DNA of 64,000 bases from Sphingomonas jejuensis (GTDB taxonomy: Bacteria > Pseudomonadota > Alphaproteobacteria > Sphingomonadales > Sphingomonadaceae): contig NZ_JAATJE010000001.1 in the NCBI RefSeq assembly GCF_011927695.1, positions 1,488,001-1,552,000 on the forward strand. The letters run 5' to 3'. This document shows, piece after piece, positions 54,994 to 63,278 of this stretch. The position numbers were made by a program, and so were the translations under genes. Within the stretch, counting starts at the first letter, position 1; every line of letters begins with the position of its first letter. Below the pieces are notes generated by a model. It searched no databases. It saw only the letters and a program-made list of their open reading frames with translations, and was not told the DNA's origin.

Positions 54994-56606
54994 CAGTCGC
55001 GCCCCGCCTTCAGCTCGTTATTCCTGACGATTCCGGCGGCCTTCGGCTCGCCGATCTCCGCCTCGCCTGCCAGCGCATGGTCCGGATCGTCCTCCAGCGT
55101 CTCCAGATGCATCCAGCGGCGGACGATCGGCGACAGCAGCAGGACGACCACGGCGATGCCGACCGTCCACCAGCCGATGGTGTTGTAGATCGACAGCGTC
55201 GCTTCCTTCGTCATCTCGCCCGACTCGCCGCCGGTCGCCTCGCCGATCTTGCCGGCGACGAACTGGCCGACCGCGGTCATGTAGAACCACGCGCCCATGA
55301 TGAGGCTGGCAAGCTGCGTCGGTGCCAGCCGGTTCATGGCGCTGAGGCCGACCGGCGACAGGCAGAGCTCACCCGTGGTCTGGAAGAAGTAGATCAGGAA
55401 CACGAACAGCACCGGCGTCGCGACTTCCGGACCCACCGTGTTCGCGCCCCACACGAACAACAGGAAGGAAAAGCCGACCTGCGCCAGCGCCAGCCCGAAC
55501 TTTGCCGGCGCCGATGGCTCCAGCCCGCGCTTGCCGAGCCACACCCACAGTCCAGCGAACACCGGCCCCAGGAGCACGATGTAGATCGGGTTGATCGACT
55601 GGAACAGCGACGCCGGCACCCCGCCGCGATCGACGAAGCGGTCGGTGTAGAGATTGAGCGACCCGCCCGCCTGCTCGAACAGGCCCCAGAACACCGGGTT
55701 CAGCGCGATCAGGAAAAGGATCGCCCAGATGCGCTGACGCGGCTCGCGCTCAAGCTTCATCGACGACCACAGCACATAGCCGAGCAGCACGATGCCCGAG
55801 ACCCACAGCAGCCCTTCGATCACGTCGCGATACTGAATGAGCACCCAGACGAGCGCGATGGACGCGATGCCAAGGCCGTAGAGCGTCCACTCCGTCCGCT
55901 TGGCGAGCGGGCGCGGCGGCTCCCCCTTGCCGAGCAGCAGGGGCTTGCCGAGGATGAACACGATGAGGCCCAGGAGCATGCCGATGCCCGCGGCGCCGAA
56001 CCCGTAGGCCCAGCCATATGTCTGCCCCAGCCAGCCGGCGAGGATCGTGCCGATTGCGGCACCCACGTTGATGCCCACATAGAAGATCGTATAGGCGCCG
56101 TCCCGCCGGACGTCCGTCTTCGGGTAGAGCTGCCCCACGATCACGGAGATGTTGGCCTTCAGAAAGCCCGATCCCACGATGATGAAGGCAAGCGCCGCCC
56201 AGAAGACATTGATCGCCGCGCCGTCCGTTCCGCCGTCGCCTTCCACCGCCATCAGCAGGTGACCGGCCGTCAGCAGCACCGCGCCGAACAGCACCGCCTT
56301 GCGATTGCCCAGATACTTGTCCGCCAGATACCCGCCGAGCACCGGCGTGATGTACACCAGGCTGGCATAGGCGCCGTAGATGAGGTTGCTTTCGCCGTCC
56401 GAGAACAGCCAGTGCTGCGTCAGGTAGAAGATCAGCAGTGCCCGCATGCCGTAGTAGGAGAAACGCTCCCACATCTCGGCGAAGAACAGGACGTAGAGGC
56501 CTTTCGGATGGCCGGCGAATTCCGGGCTCTTGCTGGCGGCGACGGCGGCGCCGCCGATCAGCAGCAGGATCAGGAAAGCGAGTGCGATTGCGGGAATGAT
56601 GTCCAA
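54993..56606 (-). CDS. POT-family oligopeptide:proton symporter
   Basis: The 537-residue membrane protein has about fourteen helices. Family motifs are FFAEMWERFSYYGMRALL in helix 1 (E-R-F-x-Y-Y-G), the loop GGYLADKYLGNRKAVL, and FYVGINVGAAIGTILAGWLG. POT carriers take up di- and tripeptides using the proton gradient. The TTG start (MDIIPA) has AGGGG about six bases upstream. The stop overlaps the amidohydrolase lipoprotein start by one base, so the three genes form an operon. Confidence 0.94.
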   Translation of the reverse strand: MDIIPAIALAFLILLLIGGAAVAASKSPEFAGHPKGLYVLFFAEMWERFSYYGMRALLIFYLTQHWLFSDGESNLIYGAYASLVYITPVLGGYLADKYLGNRKAVLFGAVLLTAGHLLMAVEGDGGTDGAAINVFWAALAFIIVGSGFLKANISVIVGQLYPKTDVRRDGAYTIFYVGINVGAAIGTILAGWLGQTYGWAYGFGAAGIGMLLGLIVFILGKPLLLGKGEPPRPLAKRTEWTLYGLGIASIALVWVLIQYRDVIEGLLWVSGIVLLGYVLWSSMKLEREPRQRIWAILFLIALNPVFWGLFEQAGGSLNLYTDRFVDRGGVPASLFQSINPIYIVLLGPVFAGLWVWLGKRGLEPSAPAKFGLALAQVGFSFLLFVWGANTVGPEVATPVLFVFLIYFFQTTGELCLSPVGLSAMNRLAPTQLASLIMGAWFYMTAVGQFVAGKIGEATGGESGEMTKEATLSIYNTIGWWTVGIAVVVLLLSPIVRRWMHLETLEDDPDHALAGEAEIGEPKAAGIVRNNELKAGRD

Positions 56607-56707
56607 GTCCGGCCCCTAACGGTCGCCTTGTCGCGGGCAACGGGCCCGCGCGGCGTTTGAATGGGGGCGGAGACTAGCGGCGAAATCCGCCCTGCCAACC
56701 CGCTTCG

Positions 56708-57664
56708 TTAATGAGCGACGATCGCGGGCTCCGGCGTCGGCTCCCGCCCGGCGGCGACCTGGGCGCGGATACGCGCGATCTCCTCCTCCGCTGCCGCCAC
56801 CCGCGCGCGGCGGCCGCTATGGGTCCGGTCGGAGAAGATGCCGGCACCCGTGCGTCTGACATAGCGGTCCCAGAACGCCGGCGCCGCGCCGATGTCGTAG
56901 CCCGCCCGCGCCATCAGGTAGAGCGCCAACCGGTCGGCCTCGTCCTCCGTCGCCCGGATGCGCCCGGGATTGCTGCCGAACGCCGACAGCATGCCACGCG
57001 CCACGCCTTGCGCATCCAGCCGCTCCCGGTGGCGCAGGATGTTGTGCGACAACTCGTGCGCCAGGATCAGTGCCAGCTCGTCGTCATTGGCCGCGAATGC
57101 GACCAGCCCGGTCGTCACCGTGACATAATGGCCGTTCGCCCCGGCGTTCAGCCGATCGCCGATTCGCACCTGGAACCGCGTGCGGCATCCCGGTACGCCG
57201 CGCAGCGACACCGTGCGCCGCTCGTCCCCCGCCATGCTTTCCAGCGTCGCGGTGCCATCCGCGAGGGCCGCGGCGATCTGCTGCTCCGCCGCCGCGACCG
57301 GGGCAAAGCTCGCCGGTCCCGCATCGCCCGCCACGAAGGGCGCGCCATCGACCGAGAACAGCGGGTCGCCTGCTGCAAGGCCCGCCGCCTCCGCCGTGCT
57401 GCCCGGGACGACGGCCAGCACGGCAAAGGCCGCCGCAGCCGGGAATCGCTCAACCATCTGCGGCCGATCCGCCGGCGCATATTGCGCCAATCCGTGGATC
57501 AGCAGGCCCGTCACCATGTCCCGATCGCTGCACAGCTTAACCCCGGCCGTCTGCAACCGATATCCGATCGCGGCCACCCGGCGGTCGGCGTCGTCCAGCT
57601 CCGCCTGCGTCGGGGCAAGCGCGAGGAGGAAGGGCAGGAAAAGCAAGGCGGCAAGGCGGCGCAT
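56708..57664 (-). CDS. M48-family metalloprotease with PDZ-like region
   Basis: The 318-residue protein has a signal peptide (MRRLAALLFLPFLLALAPTQA), a PDZ-like segment at about residues 70-160 (VLAVVPGSTAEAAGLAAGDPLFSVDGAP) and an M48 peptidase domain. Zinc-binding HELSH is at 203-207, and ATEDEADRLALYLMARAGYD supplies the third ligand Glu. It is probably periplasmic and degrades or checks envelope proteins. It is divergent from a nitroreductase gene with 48 bases between starts. Confidence 0.92.
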   Translation of the reverse strand: MRRLAALLFLPFLLALAPTQAELDDADRRVAAIGYRLQTAGVKLCSDRDMVTGLLIHGLAQYAPADRPQMVERFPAAAAFAVLAVVPGSTAEAAGLAAGDPLFSVDGAPFVAGDAGPASFAPVAAAEQQIAAALADGTATLESMAGDERRTVSLRGVPGCRTRFQVRIGDRLNAGANGHYVTVTTGLVAFAANDDELALILAHELSHNILRHRERLDAQGVARGMLSAFGSNPGRIRATEDEADRLALYLMARAGYDIGAAPAFWDRYVRRTGAGIFSDRTHSGRRARVAAAEEEIARIRAQVAAGREPTPEPAIVAH

Positions 57665-57712
57665 GGCCGATGGCGCTACCTCCCCCTCGTCCGAATTGCT
57701 ACGGGCACGCCC

Positions 57713-58291
57713 ATGTTCAACGACCGCACCTCCGCCACCACGCTGATGGCGTCGCGCCGTTCGGGCAAGCCGCGCGACATGGTCGCACCCGGCCCCGACG
57801 ACACCCAGCTGGCCCGCATCCTGGCCGCCGCCACGCGCGTTCCCGACCATGGCAAGCTGGCCCCCTGGCGCTTCCTTGTCGTTCCGCAAACCGCCCGCGA
57901 TGCGCTCGGTGAGCGGCTGGCCGCATGCCTGCGCGCGGATCGCCCCGACGTTCACGCCGCCGAGCTCGACGCTGCACGCGACTTCGCCCGGCAGGCGCCG
58001 GCGCTGGTTGTGGCGCTGTTCAGTCCGCGCGACTCCGCCAAGATCCCGGCCTGGGAGCAGGAGCTGTCGGCCGGCGCCGCGTGCATGGCGCTGCTGGTCG
58101 CGGCGCACGCCGAGGGGTTCGTCGGCAGCTGGCTGACGACATGGGCCGCCTATAGCGAGCGGGTGCGGGACCTGTTCGGCCAGGCGCCGGAACGGATTGC
58201 CGGCTTCATGTTCATCGGCTCGCCCGCACGCGAGCTCAGCGAACGGCCGCGCCCCGACCCTGCGCAGGTGATCGGCGTCTGGCAGCCTTGA
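57713..58291 (+). CDS. Nitroreductase-family flavoprotein
   Basis: The 192-residue protein is a short, YdjA-like nitroreductase: FMN-binding RRSGKPRDMVAPGPD near the N-terminus, ATRVPDHGKLAPWRFLVV, AWEQELSAGAACMALLVAAH and GFVGSWLTTWAAY. The family reduces nitro-aromatics or quinones, or serves other flavin roles; the substrate is not known. The ATG at 57713 was chosen; a longer frame upstream overlaps the divergent protease. A GntR gene follows after 33 bases. Confidence 0.9.
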   Translation: MFNDRTSATTLMASRRSGKPRDMVAPGPDDTQLARILAAATRVPDHGKLAPWRFLVVPQTARDALGERLAACLRADRPDVHAAELDAARDFARQAPALVVALFSPRDSAKIPAWEQELSAGAACMALLVAAHAEGFVGSWLTTWAAYSERVRDLFGQAPERIAGFMFIGSPARELSERPRPDPAQVIGVWQP

Positions 58292-58324
58292 CGTTGCTTG
58301 CTGTGTTACGCCACTAAGGCACCT

Positions 58325-58672
58325 GTGACCGGATCCGACCAGCCCGTCTATCTTCAGCTGCGCGACCGCATCGCCGCCCTGATCATGGACGGCAGCCATC
58401 CGGACGGGTCCATGCTTCCGTCGGTGCGCGCATTTGCCGCCGACAATGGCGCCAATCCGCTCACGGTCGCGAAGGCGTATCAGCTGTTCCAGGACGAAGG
58501 CTTCGTCGTGGTCCGCCGCGGTGTCGGCATGTTCGTCGCCGATGGCGCAACCGAACGGCTGAAGCTGACGGAGCGGGACCGCTTCTTGAGCGACTATTGG
58601 CCCCGCATCCGCGCGATCATAGACCGGCTGGGCCTCGACGCCCGCGCGCTGCTGGACGCGGAACGCGCCTGA
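58325..58672 (+). CDS. GntR-family regulator of the YtrA type
   Basis: The 115-residue protein has the N-terminal GntR winged helix: PVYLQLRDRIAALIMDGSHP, GSMLPSVRAFAADNGANPLTVAKAYQLFQ and VVVRRGVGMFVADGA (regions at about 7-26, 28-57 and 63-78). Only a short helical tail follows, the YtrA subfamily form without an effector domain. The GTG start is preceded by AAGG five bases upstream; a TTG nine codons earlier is possible. Its target, perhaps the preceding nitroreductase, is unknown. Confidence 0.88.
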   Translation: MTGSDQPVYLQLRDRIAALIMDGSHPDGSMLPSVRAFAADNGANPLTVAKAYQLFQDEGFVVVRRGVGMFVADGATERLKLTERDRFLSDYWPRIRAIIDRLGLDARALLDAERA

Positions 58673-58727
58673 TCGGCGTTAACGCCCCCTTGCCTTCGCT
58701 GCCGAAGTCCGCGACAGCCGCGGCTCC

Positions 58728-59729
58728 ATGACCATCCTGGTGACAGGCGTCGCCGGTTTCATCGGCCATGCCGTCGCTCGCGCGCTTCTTGCCCGCGGCG
58801 ACCGCGTGATCGGGATCGACGACCTCAACCCCTATTATGATCCCGCGCTGAAGCGCGCCCGCCTGGACGATCTCGGCGGGCGCGGCGACTTCACCTTTGT
58901 CGAGGCGGACATAGCCGACGCGGATGCGCTGTCGCGCGCGACCGACGGGACCGCCATCGACCGGATCGTGCACCTGGCCGCGCAGGCCGGGGTACGCCAC
59001 TCCATCGACAATCCGCACGCCTATGTCCGCGCCAACATGGTCGGCCATCTGAACGTCCTGGAGCTGGCCCGCACCCGCCGCGTCGGGCACCTCGTTTATG
59101 CCTCCTCCTCGTCCGTTTACGGCGACTCGGCGGCCTTTCCGCTGTCGGTCGAGCAGCGGACGGATCATCCTATCTCGCTCTACGCCGCCACCAAGCGGGC
59201 GGACGAGCTGATGAGCGACAGCTACGCCCATCTCTACCGCCTGCCGCAGACGGGCCTGCGCTTCTTCACCGTCTACGGTCCATGGGGCCGTCCCGACATG
59301 GCCGTGTGGCTGTTCACCAGCGCGGTCCTCGATGGCCGCGCCATCCGCCTTCATGCCGGCGGCGACATGCGCCGAGACTTCACCTTCATCGACGATATCG
59401 TCGCCGGCGTGCTGGCCGCGCTCGACCGCCCGCCCGCCGACGACGGCCGGCCGAAGCCCGGCGGTGCCGTGGCGCCCCATGCGATCTACAATCTCGGCGG
59501 CGACCGGCCCGAAGGCGTCGATCGTCTCGTCCGGTTGATCGAGGACGCATGCGGCCGCGCAGCCATGATCGAGGCGTCACCCATGCAGCCGGGCGACGTG
59601 CGGCAGACGGCCGCCGACATCACGGCTTCCAGGCGCGACCTCGGCTTTTCTCCGGCAACGCCGCTGGACGTCGGCATTCCCCGCTTCGTGGACTGGTTCC
59701 GCCACTATCGCGCGGGTGCGGGATCATGA
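58728..59729 (+). CDS. NAD-dependent nucleotide-sugar epimerase, probably UDP-glucuronate 4-epimerase
   Basis: A 333-residue extended SDR: cofactor motif TGVAGFIGHAVARALL, IDDLNPYYDPALKRARL typical of UDP-glucuronate 4-epimerases, catalytic Ser in YASSSSVYG, YAATK with catalytic Tyr and Lys, and RFFTVYGPWGRPDMA for sugar binding. It would supply UDP-galacturonate or a similar sugar for envelope polysaccharide. No glycosyltransferase genes are adjacent. It starts 55 bases after the GntR gene. Confidence 0.92.
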   Translation: MTILVTGVAGFIGHAVARALLARGDRVIGIDDLNPYYDPALKRARLDDLGGRGDFTFVEADIADADALSRATDGTAIDRIVHLAAQAGVRHSIDNPHAYVRANMVGHLNVLELARTRRVGHLVYASSSSVYGDSAAFPLSVEQRTDHPISLYAATKRADELMSDSYAHLYRLPQTGLRFFTVYGPWGRPDMAVWLFTSAVLDGRAIRLHAGGDMRRDFTFIDDIVAGVLAALDRPPADDGRPKPGGAVAPHAIYNLGGDRPEGVDRLVRLIEDACGRAAMIEASPMQPGDVRQTAADITASRRDLGFSPATPLDVGIPRFVDWFRHYRAGAGS

Positions 59730-59793
59730 ACCCTGCCGAAGCGCGCCGGGACGGCTATAGGGTTGCCATGCTTATGTCTTTTCCGATCATGCC

Positions 59794-60552
59794 ATGGTTC
59801 TGAAGCGCCTGTTCAGCGGCCGTGGCGCCGCACCCGCCACGCCCGCACGCTGCGTTCCCGATGGGGTCCGCGTCTATGCCGTGGGCGACATCCACGGCCG
59901 GCTCGACCTCCTGGATGCGCTGTTGGCGATGATCGATGCCGATGCGGCCGGAAGCGGTGCGCGGATCGAGCTCGTCTTCCTCGGCGACCTTGTCGACCGC
60001 GGTCCGGACTCCGCCGGCGTGGTCGAACGGCTCCGGCTGCTCGCCGCCGAGCGGCCGATCCGCGTCCTGACCGGCAACCATGAGGAAATCTTCCTGAAGG
60101 CGCTCGGCGGCGATCGCGAGGCGTTGCGCTTCTTCACCCGCATCGGCGGCCGCGAGACGATCCTGTCCTACGGCGTGTCGAAACAGCAATATGATAGCAC
60201 GGGCTATGACGAGCTGTTCGAGCTGATGTCCACTTCCGTGCCGGTAGCGCATGTCGACTTCATGCGCGGGTTCGAGGATCAGGTGCAGGTTGGCGACTAT
60301 CTGTTCGTTCATGCCGGCATCCGTCCCGGCGTGCCGCTGGAGGACCAGACGCTCGCCGACCTGCGCTGGATCCGGCGAACCTTCCTGGACGATGCGACCG
60401 ACCACGGCCCGCTCGTCATCCACGGCCACAGCATCACCGACGAGGTGGATGAGCGGCCGAACCGCATCGGGATCGACACGGGCGCCTTCGCCTCCGGCCG
60501 CCTCACCGCGATCGCGCTGGAAGGCACGGATCGCTGGTACCTGAACACCTGA
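59794..60552 (+). CDS. Metallophosphoesterase (PrpA/PrpB-like Ser/Thr phosphatase)
   Basis: The 252-residue protein has the phosphoesterase signatures in order: VGDIHGRLDLLDALL, FLGDLVDRGPDS, LTGNHEEIFLKALG, then FVHAGIRPG and VIHGHSITDE. These bind two metals. The bacterial PPP-like (PrpA/ApaH-type) family dephosphorylates phosphoproteins or dinucleoside polyphosphates; the substrate is open. It is convergent with the acyl-CoA dehydrogenase gene, 16 bases apart. Confidence 0.92.
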   Translation: MVLKRLFSGRGAAPATPARCVPDGVRVYAVGDIHGRLDLLDALLAMIDADAAGSGARIELVFLGDLVDRGPDSAGVVERLRLLAAERPIRVLTGNHEEIFLKALGGDREALRFFTRIGGRETILSYGVSKQQYDSTGYDELFELMSTSVPVAHVDFMRGFEDQVQVGDYLFVHAGIRPGVPLEDQTLADLRWIRRTFLDDATDHGPLVIHGHSITDEVDERPNRIGIDTGAFASGRLTAIALEGTDRWYLNT

Positions 60553-60568
60553 TCGGGTGTGGCGGCGC

Positions 60569-62284
60569 TCAGGCCGCCAACACCTCCGCATCGACGGCGT
60601 AGAGGCCGGCGGCTCCGGCGGTCGCTGCCGCCAGCAGCCCTTCCGCCTCCGGAACGATCCGCTCCAGGAAGAAGCGCACCGCGACCCGCTTCATGGCCAG
60701 GAAGGCAGGATCGCCCTCCGCGGCCTCGACGGCCTTGCCCTGCCGCGCCATCAGCCAGCCCGCGGTCAGCACCGACAGCATGGTGAGGAACGGGTAGCTG
60801 CCGGCCAGCCGGTCGTCCGCATCGGCCTCGTTCCCGGTCAGGTAGCGGGCGGCGACATCGACCCGCTCGGACAGCGCGGCCAGCTCCGGCACGCCCTCCG
60901 CACGGATATCGTCGAGCAGCCGGCGGAACACGTCCCCGCCGTTCATCGACATCTTGCGCCCGATCAGGTCTGCCGCCTGGATCCCGTTGGTGCCCTCGTA
61001 GATCGGGGCGATCCGCGCGTCGCGGTAATGCTGGGCGGCGCCGGTTTCCTCGACGAAGCCCATGCCGCCATGCACCTGCACCCCGATGGAGGCGACCTCG
61101 CAGCCGACATCCGTCCCCCACGCCTTCGCCAGCGGCACCAGCAGTTCGGCGCGGGCGCGGGCATGCGCGTCGCCCAGCGTCGCGCGGTCAAGCTGCCCCG
61201 CAGCATAGTAGACCAGCGCGCGCGCACCCTGCGTCAGCGCCTTCATCCGGATCAGCATGCGCCGCACATCCGGATGCTCGACGATCGCCACCGGCTTGCC
61301 CGCACGGGCCGACTGCACCCGGCCCCGGGCATAATCGACCGCCGCCTGCGTCGCGCGCTCGGCGATCTGGACGCCCTGCAGGCCGACGTTCAGCCGCGCA
61401 TGGTTCATCATCGTGAACATGGCGCGCATTCCGCCGCCTTCCTCGCCGATCAGCCAGCCATGGCACTCGCCGCCCTCCCCGAACCCCATCACGCATGTGG
61501 GCGAGGCATGGATGCCCAGCTTGTGTTCGATGGAAAGGCACGCGACGCCGTTGCGCTCGGCGGGCTCGCCGGCATCGTTCAGGCGGAACTTCGGCACCAG
61601 GAACAGGGAGATGCCCTTGGTTCCGGCCGGCGCGTCGGGCGTGCGGGCGAGCACGAGGTGGACGATGTTGTCCGCCAGATCATGTTCGCCATAGGTGATG
61701 AAGATCTTGGTGCCGGAAATGCGCCAGCTTCCGTCGCCCGCAGGGGTGGCGGTGGTGCGCAGCGCGCCCACGTCCGATCCCGCCTGCGGCTCGGTCAGGT
61801 TCATGGTGCCCGTCCACTCGCCGGTCACCAGCCGCGGCAGCCAGGCCGCATGCTGCTCCGCGCTGCCATGATGCACGATGGCCTCGATGGCGCCAGCGTT
61901 CAGCATGTTAACGAGCGAGAAGCCCATGTTTGCCGTGCCCAGATCCTCCATCACGACCGTCGCTAGCGAGAATGGCAGGCCCTGCCCGCCATGCTCCGCA
62001 GGGGCGGCAAGCGTGCTCCACCCCCCTTCCACAAACGCATCATAGGCCGCCTTGAAGCCATCGGGCATGGTCACCCCATCGGGGGTCCATTTTGCGCCCA
62101 CGGTGTCGCCGACCCGGTTCAAGGGCGCATATTCGCCTGATGCCAGCGCGCCTGCCCCTTCCAGGATCGCGTCCACCATGTCGGGGGTCGCGGCCTCGAA
62201 CCGCTCCGCCTTGGACAGGTCGGCGATATCCACGACATGGTCCAGCACGAAACGCTGCTCGGTGATCGGCGGCGAATAGCTCAT
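60569..62284 (-). CDS. Acyl-CoA dehydrogenase (DmdC-like)
   Basis: A 571-residue FAD enzyme, longer than the usual 380 because of an N-terminal extension and a C-terminal domain; this matches the DmdC/FadE-like branch. Segments: TMNLTEPQAGSDVGALRT, ISGTKIFITYGEHD, HKLGIHASPTCVMGF and IYEGTNGIQAADLIGRK. It oxidises an acyl-CoA to the enoyl-CoA; DmdC itself acts on methylmercaptopropionyl-CoA, but no other dmd gene is present, so general fatty-acid oxidation is as likely. It is divergent from the Sua5 gene. Confidence 0.92.
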   Translation of the reverse strand: MSYSPPITEQRFVLDHVVDIADLSKAERFEAATPDMVDAILEGAGALASGEYAPLNRVGDTVGAKWTPDGVTMPDGFKAAYDAFVEGGWSTLAAPAEHGGQGLPFSLATVVMEDLGTANMGFSLVNMLNAGAIEAIVHHGSAEQHAAWLPRLVTGEWTGTMNLTEPQAGSDVGALRTTATPAGDGSWRISGTKIFITYGEHDLADNIVHLVLARTPDAPAGTKGISLFLVPKFRLNDAGEPAERNGVACLSIEHKLGIHASPTCVMGFGEGGECHGWLIGEEGGGMRAMFTMMNHARLNVGLQGVQIAERATQAAVDYARGRVQSARAGKPVAIVEHPDVRRMLIRMKALTQGARALVYYAAGQLDRATLGDAHARARAELLVPLAKAWGTDVGCEVASIGVQVHGGMGFVEETGAAQHYRDARIAPIYEGTNGIQAADLIGRKMSMNGGDVFRRLLDDIRAEGVPELAALSERVDVAARYLTGNEADADDRLAGSYPFLTMLSVLTAGWLMARQGKAVEAAEGDPAFLAMKRVAVRFFLERIVPEAEGLLAAATAGAAGLYAVDAEVLAA

Positions 62285-62333
62285 CTGTTCCTCTCGGCTT
62301 GGCTCTTTTCGGCCCCCGTTATACGCCCGCCGG

Positions 62334-63278
62334 ATGATCTCCCAAGAGCCTGTCGTCCGCCGCTACGGCGAGGCCGCCATTGCCGAGGCCGCAGCGCTCG
62401 TGCTGGCAGGCAAGCCGGTGGGAATCGCGACGGAGACGGTCTACGGCCTCGCCGCCGACGCGACCAACGGCGTCGCTGTCGCATCGATCTACGCCGCCAA
62501 AGGGCGACCCTCCTTTAACCCGCTGATCGTGCATGTGCCGGATGCCGAGACTGCCGCACGCATCGCGCGGTTCGACGATCGCGCCCGCCTGCTTGCCGCA
62601 CGGTTCTGGCCGGGCCCGCTGACAATGGTGCTGCCCCTTCTGGCGGAGGCGGGCATCTCCACGCTGGCGACCGCCGGGCTGCCGACCGTCGCTCTTCGCA
62701 TGCCAGCACATCCGGCCATCCGCGCATTGCTGTCTGCTGCAGGACGACCGCTTGCCGCCCCGTCCGCCAACGCCAGCGGCGGCATCAGCGCGACCACTGC
62801 GGGGCATGTCGCGCACAGCCTTGCCGGCCGCATCCCGCTGGTGATCGACAGCGGCGCCACGCCGGTGGGGCTCGAATCGACCATCGTCGCGCTGGACGCG
62901 CATGGCTGGCGGCTGCTCCGTCCGGGCCCGATCACGCGCGATGCGCTCGCCGCCCTGCTGGGTCCAGCGTCGCAGAACGAGAATGCCGGGATCGAGGCGC
63001 CCGGACAGCTCGCCAGCCACTATGCCCCTGCCAAGCCGCTGCGCCTGAACGCCGTGACGGCTGATACGGACGAATGGCTGATCGGCTTCGGCACAGTCTC
63101 CGGCCACGCCACGCTCTCGGCTGCCGGTAACCTTCAGGAGGCCGCTGCCACCTTGTTCGGGTGCCTGCACGAGGCCGACGCGTCCGGGCTCGGCAGCATC
63201 GCCGTCGCCCCCGTCCCGGACCTCGGGCTCGGCGAGGCGATCAACGATCGCCTGCGCCGCGCCGCCGCGCCGCGCTAG
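62334..63278 (+). CDS. L-threonylcarbamoyladenylate synthase (Sua5)
   Basis: The 314-residue enzyme makes the threonylcarbamoyl-AMP donor for t6A37 in tRNA. The YrdC domain has VGIATETVYGLAADATNG, YAAKGRPSFNPLIVHV and ALRMPAHPAIRALL with APSANASGG; the longer Sua5 form has a linker (SHYAPAKPLRL) and a C-terminal Sua5 domain. Its stop overlaps the convergent EEP gene by three bases (CTAG). Confidence 0.95.
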   Translation: MISQEPVVRRYGEAAIAEAAALVLAGKPVGIATETVYGLAADATNGVAVASIYAAKGRPSFNPLIVHVPDAETAARIARFDDRARLLAARFWPGPLTMVLPLLAEAGISTLATAGLPTVALRMPAHPAIRALLSAAGRPLAAPSANASGGISATTAGHVAHSLAGRIPLVIDSGATPVGLESTIVALDAHGWRLLRPGPITRDALAALLGPASQNENAGIEAPGQLASHYAPAKPLRLNAVTADTDEWLIGFGTVSGHATLSAAGNLQEAAATLFGCLHEADASGLGSIAVAPVPDLGLGEAINDRLRRAAAPR

